From NCBI RefSeq assembly GCF_022370835.2, contig NZ_CP092365.1, forward strand, positions 1,116,001 through 1,180,000: 64,000 nt of DNA, read 5' to 3'. The stretch comes from Mycolicibacillus parakoreensis (GTDB lineage: Bacteria > Actinomycetota > Actinomycetes > Mycobacteriales > Mycobacteriaceae). A program made the translations under genes and the position numbers. The notes under the pieces were generated by a model. The model ran no database searches. It was not told the origin of the DNA and saw only the letters and a list, made by a program, of their open reading frames with translations. Positions 45,101-51,758 of this stretch are shown here, piece after piece. Numbering within the stretch: the first letter of the stretch is position 1; every line of letters begins with the position of its first letter.

Positions 45101-45461
45101 CTCGGAGCACTTCGTGTGGGTGCGTGAGACGCTGCGGCTCGGGCAGCGGTTGCCGCTCAAGGCCGGGCTGGTGACCAGCCTCGGATTCGGGCACGTCTCG
45201 GGTCTGGTCGCGTTGGTGCACCCGCAGGCGTTCCTGGCGGCACTGGCCCCCGAGCAGCGTCGCGACTACACCGAGCGGGCCAACGCCCGCCTGCTGGCCG
45301 GCCAGCGCCGCCTGGCGGCGGCGATCGCCGGCGGCCCGGCCATGTACGAACGGCCCGCGAATCGCCGCTTCGACAAGGACGGGTCGGAGAAACGCCAGGA
45401 AGCGTCGATGTTGATCAATGCGGCCGCACGCCTCGGCGATGGTGAGGTCTACATCGGTTAG
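36186..45461 (+). CDS. fas: Type I fatty acid synthase
   Basis: 3091 aa (Mtb Rv2524c 3069). Order of domains: acetyltransferase (GHSQG, Ser148), enoyl reductase (about 400-900), dehydratase (MaoC-like, VSGDHNPIHTDRAAA), malonyl/palmitoyl transferase (GHSVGEYTA, Ser1454), ACP with the phosphopantetheine serine in GASSRRNQ (1829/1830), ketoreductase (VTGASKGSIAAAV, about 2140) and ketosynthase (Cys2742 in AACATAAVS, His in KTLTGHAKGG). It makes C16-C18 and C24-C26 acyl-CoA for membrane lipids and mycolate synthesis. GTG 36186 has GGGAG 10 bases upstream and yields MTIYEHDRVSAD, the Mtb-like start. acpS follows. Confidence 0.98.
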   Translation: MTIYEHDRVSADRDGTSPQTHALVDRLNAGEPYAVAFGGQGSAWLETLEELVSSAGIEAELTTLAGEAELLLEPVARELVVVRPIGFAPLTWVRALAAEDPIPSEKQLTSAAVSVPGVLLTQIAAVRALARQGLDVSATPPVALAGHSQGVLAVESLRAGGVNDVELVAMAQLIGAAGTLVARRRGITVSGDRPPMVSVTNVDPERMFQLLEEFATDVRTVLPPVLSIRNGRRAVVITGTPEQLSRFELYCDQIAEKEAAERKNKQRGGAVFAPVFEPVQVEVGFHSPRLADGIDLVGRWAATIGLSEQMVAVARQMTEAILVRQVDWVDEITELHQAGAHWILDLGPGDILTRLTAPVVRGLGIGVVPVATRGGQRNLFTVGAVPEVAAPWSSYAPRAVRLPDGRIKLDTKFTRLTGRSPILLAGMTPTTVDAEIVAAAANAGHWAELAGGGQVTEEIFTDRIEELAGLLEPGRTIAFNTLFLDPYLWKLQVGGKRLVQKARASGAPIDGVVVSAGIPDLEEAVELIDELRDTGISHVVFKPGTIEQIRSVIRIAAEVPTKPVIAHVEGGRAGGHHSWEDLDDLLLTTYSELRSQPNITVCVGGGIGTPERAAEYLTGRWAEPYGFPSMPVDGILVGTAAMATKEATTSPAVKQMLVETTGTDRWIRAGGAQGGMASSRSQLGADIHEIDNTASRCGRLLDEVAGDAEAVAARRDELIAAMADTAKPYFGDVAEMTYGTWLRRYVELAIGAGDSTADTASPDSPWLADTWRDRFGSMLQRAEARLHPVESGPVETLFADTESGRALLERPAEAIAALLARYPEADTVLLHPADVPYFTQLCKTPGKPVNFVPVIDKDVRRWWRSDSLWQAHDARYAADQVCIIPGTAAVAGITRVDEPVGELLDRFEQATIDDVVAGDGDPRPVTARRTGRTDVAGPLAVALDAPDVLWAGRTATNPVHRLGAADQWQVHDGSDDRSATHPATGARLELVSDPEAADAPNTATVLLSVPLSDTWIQIPLTLPAGVADGVTPMVHTDDAAAAMRAVLAIAAGADGPDALAPVTDGATTVTVAWDPERVADHTGVTAVFGAPLAPGLTPVPDTLVGRCWPAVFAAIGAASTAAGSPVVEGLLSLVHLDHAARLLAPLPAEPAELTVTARAATATDTEVGRVVPVEVTVTGPDGTVLATLAERFAIRGRTGTLELTDPARAGGAVSQNATDTPRRRRRDVTVTAPVDMRPFAVVSGDHNPIHTDRAAALLAGLESPIVHGMWLSAAAQHAVTATDGQARPPARLIGWTARFLGMVRPGDEVDFRVDRVGIDQGAEVLEVAARVGSELVMAATARLAAPKTVYAFPGQGIQHKGMGMEVRARSKAARKVWDSADKFTRDTLGFSVLHVVRDNPTSLIASGVHYQHPEGVLYLTQFTQVAMATVAAAQVAEMREQGAFVEDAIACGHSVGEYTALACVSGVYELEALLEVVFHRGSKMHDIVPRDAFGRSNYRLAAIRPSQIDLDDADVTAFVAEIAERTGEFLQIVNFNLRGSQYAIAGTVRGLEELEAEVERRRERTGGRRSFIMVPGIDVPFHSEVLRVGVDDFRRSLERVMPRDQDPALIVGRYIPNLVPKPFSLDRAFIQEIRDLVPAEPLDEILADYDTWRNEKPRELCRKIVIELLAWQFASPVRWIETQDLLFIEAAAGGLGVERFVEIGVKPAPTVAGLATNTLKLPEYAHSTVQVLNVERDASVLFATDTDPEPEDDDDGLPEEAPAAEAAPPEAVAAAAPAAPAAPSGAPRPDDLGFDAADATLAMIALSAKMRLDQIEPLDSIESITDGASSRRNQLLVDLGSELNLGAIDGAAEADLAGLRSQVTKLARTYKPFGPVLSDSINDQLRTVFGPSGKRPAAIAERVKKTWELGDGWAKHVTVEVALGTREGTSVRGGALGGLHEGALADTAAVDQVIDAAVAAVAARHGVAVGLPSSGAGAGAATVDAAALSEFTDQITGRDGVLASAARLVLGQLGLDDPVTVESAGTDAELIDLVTAELGSDWPRLVAPVFDAKKAVVFDDRWASAREDLATLWLAEDADVDADWGRLAERFEGAGHTVATQATWWQGKALAAGRTIHASLYGRIAAGAENPGKGVHSDEVAVVTGASKGSIAAAVVGRLLDGGATVIATTSRLDDDRLAFYRALYREHARFGARLWVVPANMASYNDIDALADWIGSEQVENLGPVSIHLKDAQTPTLLFPFAAPRVAGDLSEAGARSEMEMKVLLWAVQRLIGGLSRIGAERDIASRLHVVLPGSPNRGTFGGDGAYGEAKSALDAVVARWSAESSWAERVSLAHALIGWTRGTGLMGHNDAIVSAVEEAGVRTYSTAEMAAMLVGLCDVESKVAAAGAPIEADLTGGLAEADLDMGELAAKARAEMTAETVEDDPAAAATTIAALPSPPRLPAPAPAPEWTDLDVDPADLVVIVGGAELGPLGSSRTRYEMEVDDELSAAGVLELAWTTGLVRWEDDPTPGWYDTDSGDLVDESELVERYHDAVVERVGIREFVDDGAIDPDHASPLLVSVFLDKDFSFVVSSEADARAFVEFDPEHTVIRPVPDSGDWEVIRKAGTEIRVPRKTKLSRTVGAQIPTGFDPTVWGISQDMATSIDRVALWNIVATVDAFLSAGFTPAELMRWVHPSLVASTQGTGMGGMTSMQTMYHGNLLGRSKPNDILQEVLPNVVAAHVVQSYIGSYGAMIHPVAACATAAVSVEEGVDKIRLGKAELVVTGGFDDLTLEAIIGFGDMAATADTEMMRAKGISDARFSRANDRRRLGFVEAQGGGTILLARGDLAAKMGLPVLAVVGYAQSFGDGVHTSIPAPGLGALGAGRGGRDSMLARSLNKLGVGADDIAVISKHDTSTLANDPNETELHERLAAALGRSAGAPLFVVSQKTLTGHAKGGAAVFQIMGMCQILRDGVIPPNRSLDCVDDELASSEHFVWVRETLRLGQRLPLKAGLVTSLGFGHVSGLVALVHPQAFLAALAPEQRRDYTERANARLLAGQRRLAAAIAGGPAMYERPANRRFDKDGSEKRQEASMLINAAARLGDGEVYIG

Positions 45462-45513
45462 CGTTAGCGGCTATGGTCCCCGAAGATGAGCGCAGGCAAG
45501 CAGGAGCGCAGGC

Positions 45514-45906
45514 ATGAGCATCGTCGGCGTGGGGATCGACCTGGTCAGCATCCCGGACTTCGCGGAACAGGTCGATCAGCCCGGAACAGTGTTCGCCGAG
45601 ACCTTCACCCCCGGTGAGCGTCGCGACGCCTCGGACAAGAGTTCGTCGGCGGCGCGGCACCTGGCGGCCCGCTGGGCGGCCAAGGAGGCGGTCATCAAGG
45701 CGTGGTCGGGGTCGCGGTTCGCCCAGAAGCCGGTGCTGCCGGAGGCGATCCACCGCGACATCGAGGTCGTCACCGACATGTGGGGCCGTCCGCGGGTTCG
45801 ATTGACCGGTGAGATCGCCCAACATCTGGCCGATGTCACCATCCACGTGTCGCTGACCCACGAGAACGACACCGCCGCCGCCGTGGCGATCCTGGAAATC
45901 CTGTAG
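45514..45906 (+). CDS. acpS: Holo-[acyl-carrier-protein] synthase AcpS
   Basis: 130 aa, same length as Mtb Rv2523c. It transfers 4'-phosphopantetheine from CoA to the ACP domain of FAS-I and to the FAS-II ACP. The Mg-binding GIDLVSIPDF Asp and the RWAAKEAVIKAW motif are intact. ATG 45514 has AGGAG upstream. It is 52 bases downstream of fas, the conserved fas-acpS operon; a TATGGT at 45472-45477 may add an internal promoter. Confidence 0.97.
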   Translation: MSIVGVGIDLVSIPDFAEQVDQPGTVFAETFTPGERRDASDKSSSAARHLAARWAAKEAVIKAWSGSRFAQKPVLPEAIHRDIEVVTDMWGRPRVRLTGEIAQHLADVTIHVSLTHENDTAAAVAILEIL

Positions 45907-45940
45907 TCGCGGTGAACGCCGAGGCGGGCCCGACTGCCCG

Positions 45941-46960
45941 CTAGGCGCCGTCGGTGCGCGATCGCTGCCCGGACGGTACTGCCACGGTCGCCGGTAACCC
46001 GAATGCGGAGAACAACTCCGGGGCGAACCACGCGGTGACGTGGTGGACGCCGCCGGCGCCGATGCTGAGCTGCTGCAACTGGAAGGCCCGGTGCACCCCG
46101 TCGGTGTCGCGCAGATAGACGGCGAAAACCGGCAGGCCGTTGGCGGCGGTGCGCCGCAGGAGCATGTCGCCGGGGTGGCGGGCCGGGCACCAGGTGGCGA
46201 TCAAGGTCGCGATCTGGGCGGCGCCGTGGTACCAGCCCGCGAACGGCGGCATCTCCCACACCGCGTCGGCGGCCAACACCTCGACGAGTGCGGCCATGTC
46301 GTAGCGTTCGAACGCCCGCAGGTAGGCGTCGAGCAGGCGCCGGTCGGCGGGCCTCTGCGGCAGCGCCGGCAGCGCCGTGGCGTCGACCGCGCTCAGGCGG
46401 ACGCGGGCCCGGTGCAGCGTCGAATTCACCCCGGCCACCGACATGTCCAACACCTCGGCGACCTCGCGCGCCGTGCACCCCACCACGTCGCGCAGCAACA
46501 GCACGGCGCGCGGACGGGCGCCGAGGTGATGCAGCGCGGCGACGAACGCGATCCGCACCGAGTCCCGACCGACCGCGTGCTCACCGGGGTCGACGGGCGC
46601 GGCCGACCACAGCCACGCGTCGGGCATCGGCTCCACCCATGCGCCCGGGCCCTCCCGGGGGCGCCGCCGTGGATCGGCGGGCGCGGTGCCCAGCCCGGTC
46701 GGCAGGGGGCGTCGGGACCGCTGCCCCAGATGGGTCAGGCACACGTTGGTCGCGATCCGATACAACCACGTGCGCAGCGACGACCGGTGTTCAAAGCCCG
46801 GGAACGCACGCCACGCCCGCAGGTAGGTTTCCTGGGTCAGGTCCTCCGCGTCGTGCACACAGCCGGTCATCCGGTAGCAGTGCGCCCGGATCTCCCGGCG
46901 GAACGGGGCGAGAACCGCCGCGATATCGGCCGGGTCGCCGAGTCGCGTCGAGACGGGCAC
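45941..46960 (-). CDS. ECF sigma factor with C-terminal SnoaL-like domain (SigG-like)
   Basis: 339 aa. Sigma region 2 (IRAHCYRMTGCVHDAEDLTQETYLRAW), region 4 (LRDVVGCTAREVAEVLDMSVAGVNSTLHRAR) and a C-terminal SnoaL/NTF2-like domain (YDMAALVEVLAADAVWEMPPFAGWYHGAA) give the architecture of Mtb SigG. In such factors the C-terminal domain modulates activity in place of a separate anti-sigma. GTG 46960 has TAGCGT 7 bases upstream on its strand, leaderless geometry; TTG 47002 is an alternative. It lies just downstream of a VOC-family gene. The pair occupies the place of Rv2522c in the Mtb fas-acpS-bcp order, so it looks inserted. Confidence 0.88.
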   Translation of the reverse strand: MPVSTRLGDPADIAAVLAPFRREIRAHCYRMTGCVHDAEDLTQETYLRAWRAFPGFEHRSSLRTWLYRIATNVCLTHLGQRSRRPLPTGLGTAPADPRRRPREGPGAWVEPMPDAWLWSAAPVDPGEHAVGRDSVRIAFVAALHHLGARPRAVLLLRDVVGCTAREVAEVLDMSVAGVNSTLHRARVRLSAVDATALPALPQRPADRRLLDAYLRAFERYDMAALVEVLAADAVWEMPPFAGWYHGAAQIATLIATWCPARHPGDMLLRRTAANGLPVFAVYLRDTDGVHRAFQLQQLSIGAGGVHHVTAWFAPELFSAFGLPATVAVPSGQRSRTDGA

Positions 46961-47014
46961 CGGGCCGACGCTACCGGCTTGTGCTCGCGATGACCAGCAC
47001 AAGCCCGGCCCGGA

Positions 47015-47488
47015 TCACCCGGCGTCGGCGGCGGCCTCCAGGGCGGCGACGTCGAGTTTCACCATCGTGAACATCGCCTGCTTGACCCGCTGCACCCGGT
47101 CGGGGTCGGCATCGACCATCAGCTCCGCCAGCCGCTGCGGGATGACCTGCCAGGGCAGCCCGTAGCGGTCGGTGACCCACCCGCACTGGATCTCCTGGCC
47201 GCCGCGGGCCAGCGCGTCCCAGTAGTAGTCGACCTCGGCCTGGTCGGCGCAGTAGATCTGGATCGATGCCGCCTGATCGAAGGTGTATCCCGGGCCGCCG
47301 TTGATCGCCGAGAAGCCCCGTCCATCGAGGTCGAACAGAACCTCCAGCGGGCTGCCGTCACGGTCGGGGGCCTCCGGCCCCCAGTAGGAGACGGCGGTGA
47401 TCGCCGAGTTGGGAAAGATCGACACGTAGTACTCGGCGGCCTCCAGCGCCTGGGTGTCGAACCACAGGCTCAGGCGGGTGATCGGCAT
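47015..47488 (-). CDS. VOC superfamily protein (PhnB/3-demethylubiquinone methyltransferase-like)
   Basis: 157 aa. LSLWFDTQALEAAEYYVSIFPNSAITAV and WVTDRYGLPWQVIPQRLAELM are hallmarks of the PhnB-like glyoxalase-fold proteins, which despite older names are mostly of unknown reaction. ATG 47488 has AAGGAGC 6 bases upstream. It is followed by the SigG-like gene, a combination seen in other actinobacteria, so it may be a target or companion of that regulator. Confidence 0.85.
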   Translation of the reverse strand: MPITRLSLWFDTQALEAAEYYVSIFPNSAITAVSYWGPEAPDRDGSPLEVLFDLDGRGFSAINGGPGYTFDQAASIQIYCADQAEVDYYWDALARGGQEIQCGWVTDRYGLPWQVIPQRLAELMVDADPDRVQRVKQAMFTMVKLDVAALEAAADAG

Positions 47489-47572
47489 GGGCGTGCTCCT
47501 TGTCGTCGGCGGTGGGCTTCGCCCATACCGACCGTGCCGGCGACCAGAACTGTGCGGGTCGGCGACAGCGAA

Positions 47573-48040
47573 TCACACCGCCAGGTCGCGACGCAGTTTG
47601 GCGACGTGCCCGGTGGCGCGCACGTTGTACTGGGCGAGTGCGATCGTGCCGTCGGCGTCGACCAGGAAGGTCGAGCGGATCACCCCCTGCACGGTCTTGC
47701 CGTACATTTTCTTCTCCCCGAACGCGCCCCACGCGGTCATCACGGCACGCTCCGGGTCGCTGAGCAGCGGGAAGGTCAGCGCCTCGGCGTCGCGGAACTT
47801 CGCCAGCTTCTCCGGTTTGTCCGGGGAGATCCCGACGACGTCGAGGCCTGCGGCATTGAGTTCCTGCAGGTTGTCGCGGAAATCGTCGGCCTGTTTGGTG
47901 CAGCCGGGTGTGGCGGCCGCCGGGTAGAAGTACACGATCACCCGCCGGCCCGCATAGTCGGCCAGCGACACCGGGTTGGCGTCGGCGTCGGGCAAGGTGA
48001 AGGCCGGTGCGGTGTCGCCGGGCTGTAGCCGCTGGGTCAA
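47573..48040 (-). CDS. bcp: Peroxiredoxin Bcp, apparent 1-Cys form
   Basis: 155 aa, close to Mtb Bcp (Rv2521). It reduces hydroperoxides through a peroxidatic cysteine, Cys47 in ATPGCTKQ. The usual resolving cysteine five residues later (CTKQAC in Mtb, as recalled) is Asp52 here, and Cys47 is the only cysteine in the protein, so recycling must use another thiol. TTG 48040 is chosen because GGGAG lies 5 bases upstream. Divergent from the DUF3618 gene, as in Mtb. Confidence 0.93.
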   Translation of the reverse strand: MTQRLQPGDTAPAFTLPDADANPVSLADYAGRRVIVYFYPAAATPGCTKQADDFRDNLQELNAAGLDVVGISPDKPEKLAKFRDAEALTFPLLSDPERAVMTAWGAFGEKKMYGKTVQGVIRSTFLVDADGTIALAQYNVRATGHVAKLRRDLAV

Positions 48041-48147
48041 GGCAACTCCCTTTCTGTTCCCCACGGCACCGCAGTCGGCGCCGCCTGTTCTAGGGTAGTG
48101 CGGATCGAGCCATCAAGCGGACGGCAGCGGACTAGGCGGAGGTGACC

Positions 48148-48375
48148 GTGGCGGATCGTGATCCCGACACCATCAAAAAGGACATCGATCAGGCCCGCGA
48201 CCAGCTGGCATCGACCGTGGACCTGCTGGCCGAGCGGGCGAACCCGCGTCGGCTCGCCGACGATGTCAAGGCCACCGCGGTGCGGATCCTCAAAAAGCCC
48301 GCGGTGACGGTCTCGCTGGCCGGTGCCGGTGTGCTGGTTGTGGCGTTGACCGTCCGCAAGATCCGAAACCGCTGA
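48148..48375 (+). CDS. DUF3618 small membrane protein (Rv2520c-like)
   Basis: 75 aa: an acidic helical N-terminus (MADRDPDTIKKDIDQARDQL), the ANPRRLADD block and one TM helix at residues about 48-66, ending KIRNR. Function unknown; Mtb Rv2520c, also next to bcp, has the same layout. GTG 48148 is preferred over GTG 48142 because GGAGG (48138-48142) is then correctly spaced. A strong terminator follows. Confidence 0.88.
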   Translation: MADRDPDTIKKDIDQARDQLASTVDLLAERANPRRLADDVKATAVRILKKPAVTVSLAGAGVLVVALTVRKIRNR

Positions 48376-48382
48376 TCAGCCG

Positions 48383-48424
48383 GGCCCCACCGACAACACG
48401 ATCGCCCCGAGTGGGGCCTCTTTT
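48383..48424 (+). terminator. Intrinsic terminator after the DUF3618 gene
   Basis: GGCCCCAC (48383-48390) pairs with GTGGGGCC (48411-48418), followed by TCTTTT. It lies 8 bases after the stop codon. Confidence 0.8.
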
Positions 48425-48453
48425 GACAGATCGGACGCATGAGGCTCTATGGT
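48423..48453 (+). promoter_or_regulatory. Promoter of the GH16 gene
   Basis: TTGACA (48423-48428) and TATGGT (48448-48453) are separated by 19 bases. The -10 lies 6 bases before GTG 48460, so the transcript is probably leaderless. Confidence 0.6.
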
Positions 48454-48459
48454 CTAGCT

Positions 48460-49320
48460 GTGCAAGAGATCAATCGTCGCAACATGATGCTGATGTCGGG
48501 GTTGGGTCTGCTGGGCGCGGGCGCGTTGGCTGCGCCCGGCGCGCAGGCGCAGCCCGCCCGGCCGCAGGCCCCGGTGGCGCCGCTGCCGGCCGAACCGCCC
48601 GGCGCGGCCCCCAGCCTGCTGTTCTTCGACGAGTTCGACGGTGCGGCGGGATCCGCGCCGGACCCGGCGAACTGGTCGATCGCCACGGCCCGCGAGACCA
48701 TCAAAAACCCGGTCTTCTGGGACCGTCCGGAGAACATGGGTCAGTACCGCAACGACCGTGAGCACGTCTTCGTCGACGGCAACTCCAACCTCGTCATCCG
48801 GGCCACCCGCAACGATGACGGCAAGTACGTCAGCGGCAAGGTGCTGGGCAACTGGAGCGGCGGGATGGGCACCACCTGGGAGGCCCGCATCAAGCTCAAC
48901 TGCCTCACCGCCGGGTGCTGGCCGGCCTGGTGGCTGTCGCACAGCGAGGACCCCTTCGTCGGCGGCGAGATCGACCTGATGGAGTGGTACGGCAACGGTG
49001 AGTGGCCGTCGGGCACCACCGTGCACGCCCGCCCCGACGGCACCTCGTTTGCCACCCACCCGTACCCGGTGGACGGTGACTGGCACCTGTGGCGGGTGAG
49101 CTGGACCGACCGTGGCCTGTTCTTCTGGCAGGACTACACCCCGGGCAAGGAGCCCTACTTCGAGGTTCCGGCGTTCTCCATCGATGACTGGCCGTTCAGC
49201 GACCCCGGCTACACCATGTTCCCGGTGCTGAACCTGGCCGTCGCCGGTTCTGGTGGCGGCGACCCGGCCGGCGGTGACTACCCGGCCGAAATGTTGGTCG
49301 ACTGGGTGCGGGTCTTCTAG
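48460..49320 (+). CDS. Secreted GH16 beta-1,3-glucanase-like protein (Rv0315-like)
   Basis: 286 aa from the leaderless GTG 48460; ATG 48439 would add seven residues but falls within the promoter. Signal peptide at residues 1-30 with twin arginines (INRRNMMLMSGLGLLGAGAL), possibly Tat-type. The GH16 domain has the catalytic GGEIDLMEWYG (nucleophile Glu, Asp, acid/base Glu). Strong resemblance to Mtb Rv0315, an extracellular glucanase-like antigen. It sits where Mtb has PE26 between the Rv2520c and ldtB homologues. Confidence 0.92.
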   Translation: MQEINRRNMMLMSGLGLLGAGALAAPGAQAQPARPQAPVAPLPAEPPGAAPSLLFFDEFDGAAGSAPDPANWSIATARETIKNPVFWDRPENMGQYRNDREHVFVDGNSNLVIRATRNDDGKYVSGKVLGNWSGGMGTTWEARIKLNCLTAGCWPAWWLSHSEDPFVGGEIDLMEWYGNGEWPSGTTVHARPDGTSFATHPYPVDGDWHLWRVSWTDRGLFFWQDYTPGKEPYFEVPAFSIDDWPFSDPGYTMFPVLNLAVAGSGGGDPAGGDYPAEMLVDWVRVF

Positions 49321-49380
49321 CGACGCGCCGGCCCGCACCGGCGTCGGCCGTGAGACTTCTCACTGCCGCCGACGCGGATA

Positions 49381-49414
49381 GGAAAAATCCCCCACCGTGG
49401 TGGGGGATTTTTCC
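49381..49414. terminator. Bidirectional intrinsic terminator
   Basis: GGAAAAATCCCCCACC and GGTGGGGGATTTTTCC form a perfect 16-bp stem around GT. With A-tracts on one side and T-tracts on the other it can end both the GH16 transcript (plus) and the tRNA-Lys transcript (minus). Confidence 0.92.
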
Positions 49415-49415
49415 G

Positions 49416-49491
<76 letters not shown>

Positions 49492-49610
49492 GAACCGCGT
49501 GTGCGAGAATAACAGGCAACGTGCCGCACTACGAAATGCGGTGCAGCCGATCCCCACGTCAGACCGACGACAGACTGACCGCGCCGTCGAGAAACCGGTG
49601 CGTGGAGCCA

Positions 49611-49690
49611 TAGACTGGAGCGCGGTGGGGGCCAATCCGGGATCCTCCCGCGGTGTCAACCGGGAAGAGTCCGCGCGACAGACGCGGTAG
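49611..49690 (+). promoter_or_regulatory. Leader of the L,D-transpeptidase gene with possible leaderless short ORF
   Basis: TAGACT (49611-49616) is a TANNNT -10 candidate; 8 bases later GTG 49625 opens a 21-codon frame (MGANPGSSRGVNREESARQ) ending TAG 49688-49690, 18 bases before the ldtB start. It may be a leader peptide or simply untranslated leader. Confidence 0.35.
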
Positions 49691-49708
49691 TGAAAGGGAC
49701 AACACGGC

Positions 49709-50929
49709 ATGGGGCAGGTCGTTTCCAGGGTGCGGCGGCGCCGGACGCGAATCGGTCTGATCGTCGCGGCGCTGCTGCCGATCCTGGTGTTCGGCCTCAG
49801 CGCGTGCGGCGGGGATCCCGCCCCGGAGCCGCCGGAGATCATCTCCGACAAGGGCACCCCCTATGACGATCTGTTGGTGCCCAAACTCACCGCCAGCGTC
49901 AAAGACGGTGACGTCGACGTCGCCGTCGATACGCCGGTGGAGGTGACCGCCGAGGACGGGGTGCTGGGGTCGGTGACGATGGTCAACGACTACGGCAGAC
50001 AGGTCGACGGGGCGCTGAGCACCGACGGACGGGTCTGGAGCACCACCGAGCCGCTGGGATACAACAAGCGCTACACGGTCAACGCCACAGCGCTGGGGTT
50101 GGCGGGTGCGACGACCAAGAAGTTGACGTTCCGCACCCATTCGCCGGCCAACCTCGCGATGCCCTACGCCTACCCCAGCAAGGGCGAGGTGGTCGGTGTC
50201 GGCCAACCGGTGATGATCCGTTTCGACGAGAACATCAGCGACCGCACCGCCGCCGAGAAGGCGATCACGGTGACCACCGAGCCGGAGGTCGAAGGGGCGT
50301 TCTACTGGTTGAACAACCGCGAACTGCGGTGGCGCCCGGAGCATTACTGGAAACCGGGGACCGAGGTCGCCGTCAAGGTCGACACCTACGGTGTCGACCT
50401 CGGCGACGGCGTGTTCGGCCAGGACAGTGCCGCCACCGAGTTCACCATCGGCGATGAGGTGATCGCCACCGCCGACGATAAAACCAAGATGATCACCGTG
50501 CGGGTCAACGGCGAGGTGGTCAAGACGATGCCGACGTCGATGGGCAAGGACGCGACCCCGACCGACAACGGGACCTACATCGTCGGCGAGCGGTTCGAAC
50601 ACATGGTGATGGACTCGTCGACCTACGGGGTCCCGGTGAACTCCCCGGACGGTTACCGCACCGAGGTGGACTGGGCCACCCAGATGTCCTACAGCGGAAT
50701 CTACGTGCACTCGGCACCGTGGTCGATCGGCGCGCAGGGCAACACCAACACCAGCCACGGCTGTTTGAACGTCAGCCCCACCGACGCGATCTGGTTCTAC
50801 GACCACACCAAGCGCGGTGACCTCGTCGAGGTCGTCAACACCGTCGGCCCGACCCTGCCGGGCACCGACGGGCTGGGGGACTGGAACATCCCCTGGTCGC
50901 AGTGGGAAGCCGGCAACGCCGACGCCTGA
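49709..50929 (+). CDS. ldtB: L,D-transpeptidase, LdtMt2 type lipoprotein
   Basis: 406 aa (Mtb Rv2518c/LppS, 408). It forms 3-3 cross-links in peptidoglycan and is a carbapenem target. N-terminal signal with lipobox LSAC, two Ig-like domains (about 50-250) and a YkuD catalytic domain with His334 (YVHSAP) and Cys352 (TSHGCLNVS), matching the HxxxxSHGCxN signature. ATG 49709 follows GAAAGGGACAACACGGC. The gene neighbourhood with bcp and Rv2520c homologues agrees with Mtb, but the GH16 gene replaces PE26. Confidence 0.95.
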   Translation: MGQVVSRVRRRRTRIGLIVAALLPILVFGLSACGGDPAPEPPEIISDKGTPYDDLLVPKLTASVKDGDVDVAVDTPVEVTAEDGVLGSVTMVNDYGRQVDGALSTDGRVWSTTEPLGYNKRYTVNATALGLAGATTKKLTFRTHSPANLAMPYAYPSKGEVVGVGQPVMIRFDENISDRTAAEKAITVTTEPEVEGAFYWLNNRELRWRPEHYWKPGTEVAVKVDTYGVDLGDGVFGQDSAATEFTIGDEVIATADDKTKMITVRVNGEVVKTMPTSMGKDATPTDNGTYIVGERFEHMVMDSSTYGVPVNSPDGYRTEVDWATQMSYSGIYVHSAPWSIGAQGNTNTSHGCLNVSPTDAIWFYDHTKRGDLVEVVNTVGPTLPGTDGLGDWNIPWSQWEAGNADA

Positions 50930-51008
50930 TCGCCGGCGGTGCCGCCGCGCTCTCGCCACCGACCGGCTGCGGTCGGGCCGGGCCGCGGGACGGTGGCCGC
51001 ACCGGCTG

Positions 51009-51629
51009 TCACCTACGCGCCGGCCCGGGAGCCGTCGTAGCACCGCTTGCCGCTGTCACCGCCGGCGCGATCCAACACCGCAGCAGGCGGCGCAACTCGT
51101 CGCCCGATGCGGGCAGAGGCGCCAGGATGAAGGACTGCAACGTGCGCAGGATCATCTCGATGATGTCGTCGATGGCCTGCGCGCTGAACACCGTCCAGTC
51201 CACGTCGATGCGGTCGAGGATCGAGCGGCCAAACAGGCGGGCGGTATCTGTGGTGACGGTCTGGGCGAATGCACTTGAGCGCTGCGAACGCAATAGCAGA
51301 CCGACATAGGGGTCCCCCGGGAGTCGCTCCAAGGTGATGGCTATGCCTTCGACGACAGCCTCACCCGGATCGGTGATGCCGGTCAGCGCCTCGGCGAGCT
51401 GGTCGAGAAAGCCGCTGGCGCCGTCGGCCGCGGTCGCCGACAACAGCTCGTCGGTGCTGGGGAAATAACGGTAGACGGTTTGGCGAGTGACCCCGAGCTT
51501 GCGGGCGACATCGGCGATACGGGTTTGCTCACCGTGCTCATCGATGGTGCGTCGGGTCGCTTCCAATATCCGGGCCACCGCCTCGTCGTCGCTGGCCGGT
51601 ACATTGCCGCCCCAGCCGCGGGTTCGCAT
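51009..51629 (-). CDS. TetR-family regulator of the P450 operon
   Basis: 206 aa. The N-terminal helix-turn-helix (TRIADVARKLGVTRQTVYRYFPSTDELL) is typical of TetR; the C-terminal domain, which binds the ligand, is not assignable. It is divergent from the P450 operon with a 129-base gap containing an inverted repeat, so it likely represses the operon and itself until a lipid or sterol-like inducer binds (inference from context). Confidence 0.9.
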   Translation of the reverse strand: MRTRGWGGNVPASDDEAVARILEATRRTIDEHGEQTRIADVARKLGVTRQTVYRYFPSTDELLSATAADGASGFLDQLAEALTGITDPGEAVVEGIAITLERLPGDPYVGLLLRSQRSSAFAQTVTTDTARLFGRSILDRIDVDWTVFSAQAIDDIIEMILRTLQSFILAPLPASGDELRRLLRCWIAPAVTAASGATTAPGPARR

Positions 51630-51700
51630 CAGCGATCCCGCCCGCGGTCTGCACGTCGACTCATGCCTGGAACGGTAACCGATCGCCTCACACTCTTACG

Positions 51701-51726
51701 TCATACACTCATAGCCATGTGTATGA
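51701..51726. promoter_or_regulatory. Candidate TetR operator
   Basis: TCATACAC-N10-GTGTATGA, perfect 8-base arms, lies between the divergent tetR and P450 genes, 33 bases before the P450 start. It is the only clear palindrome in the gap. Confidence 0.65.
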
Positions 51727-51758
51727 TCGGCTGATCGCGTCAGACAGAGAGGCCGCCG

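Noticed and set aside
38133..45221. A 2362-codon open frame on the minus strand across fas
   Set aside because: It is a shadow of fas: high GC at third positions keeps the antisense frame open. Its translation is His/Arg/Gly-rich with no domains, and fas is unmistakable on the other strand.
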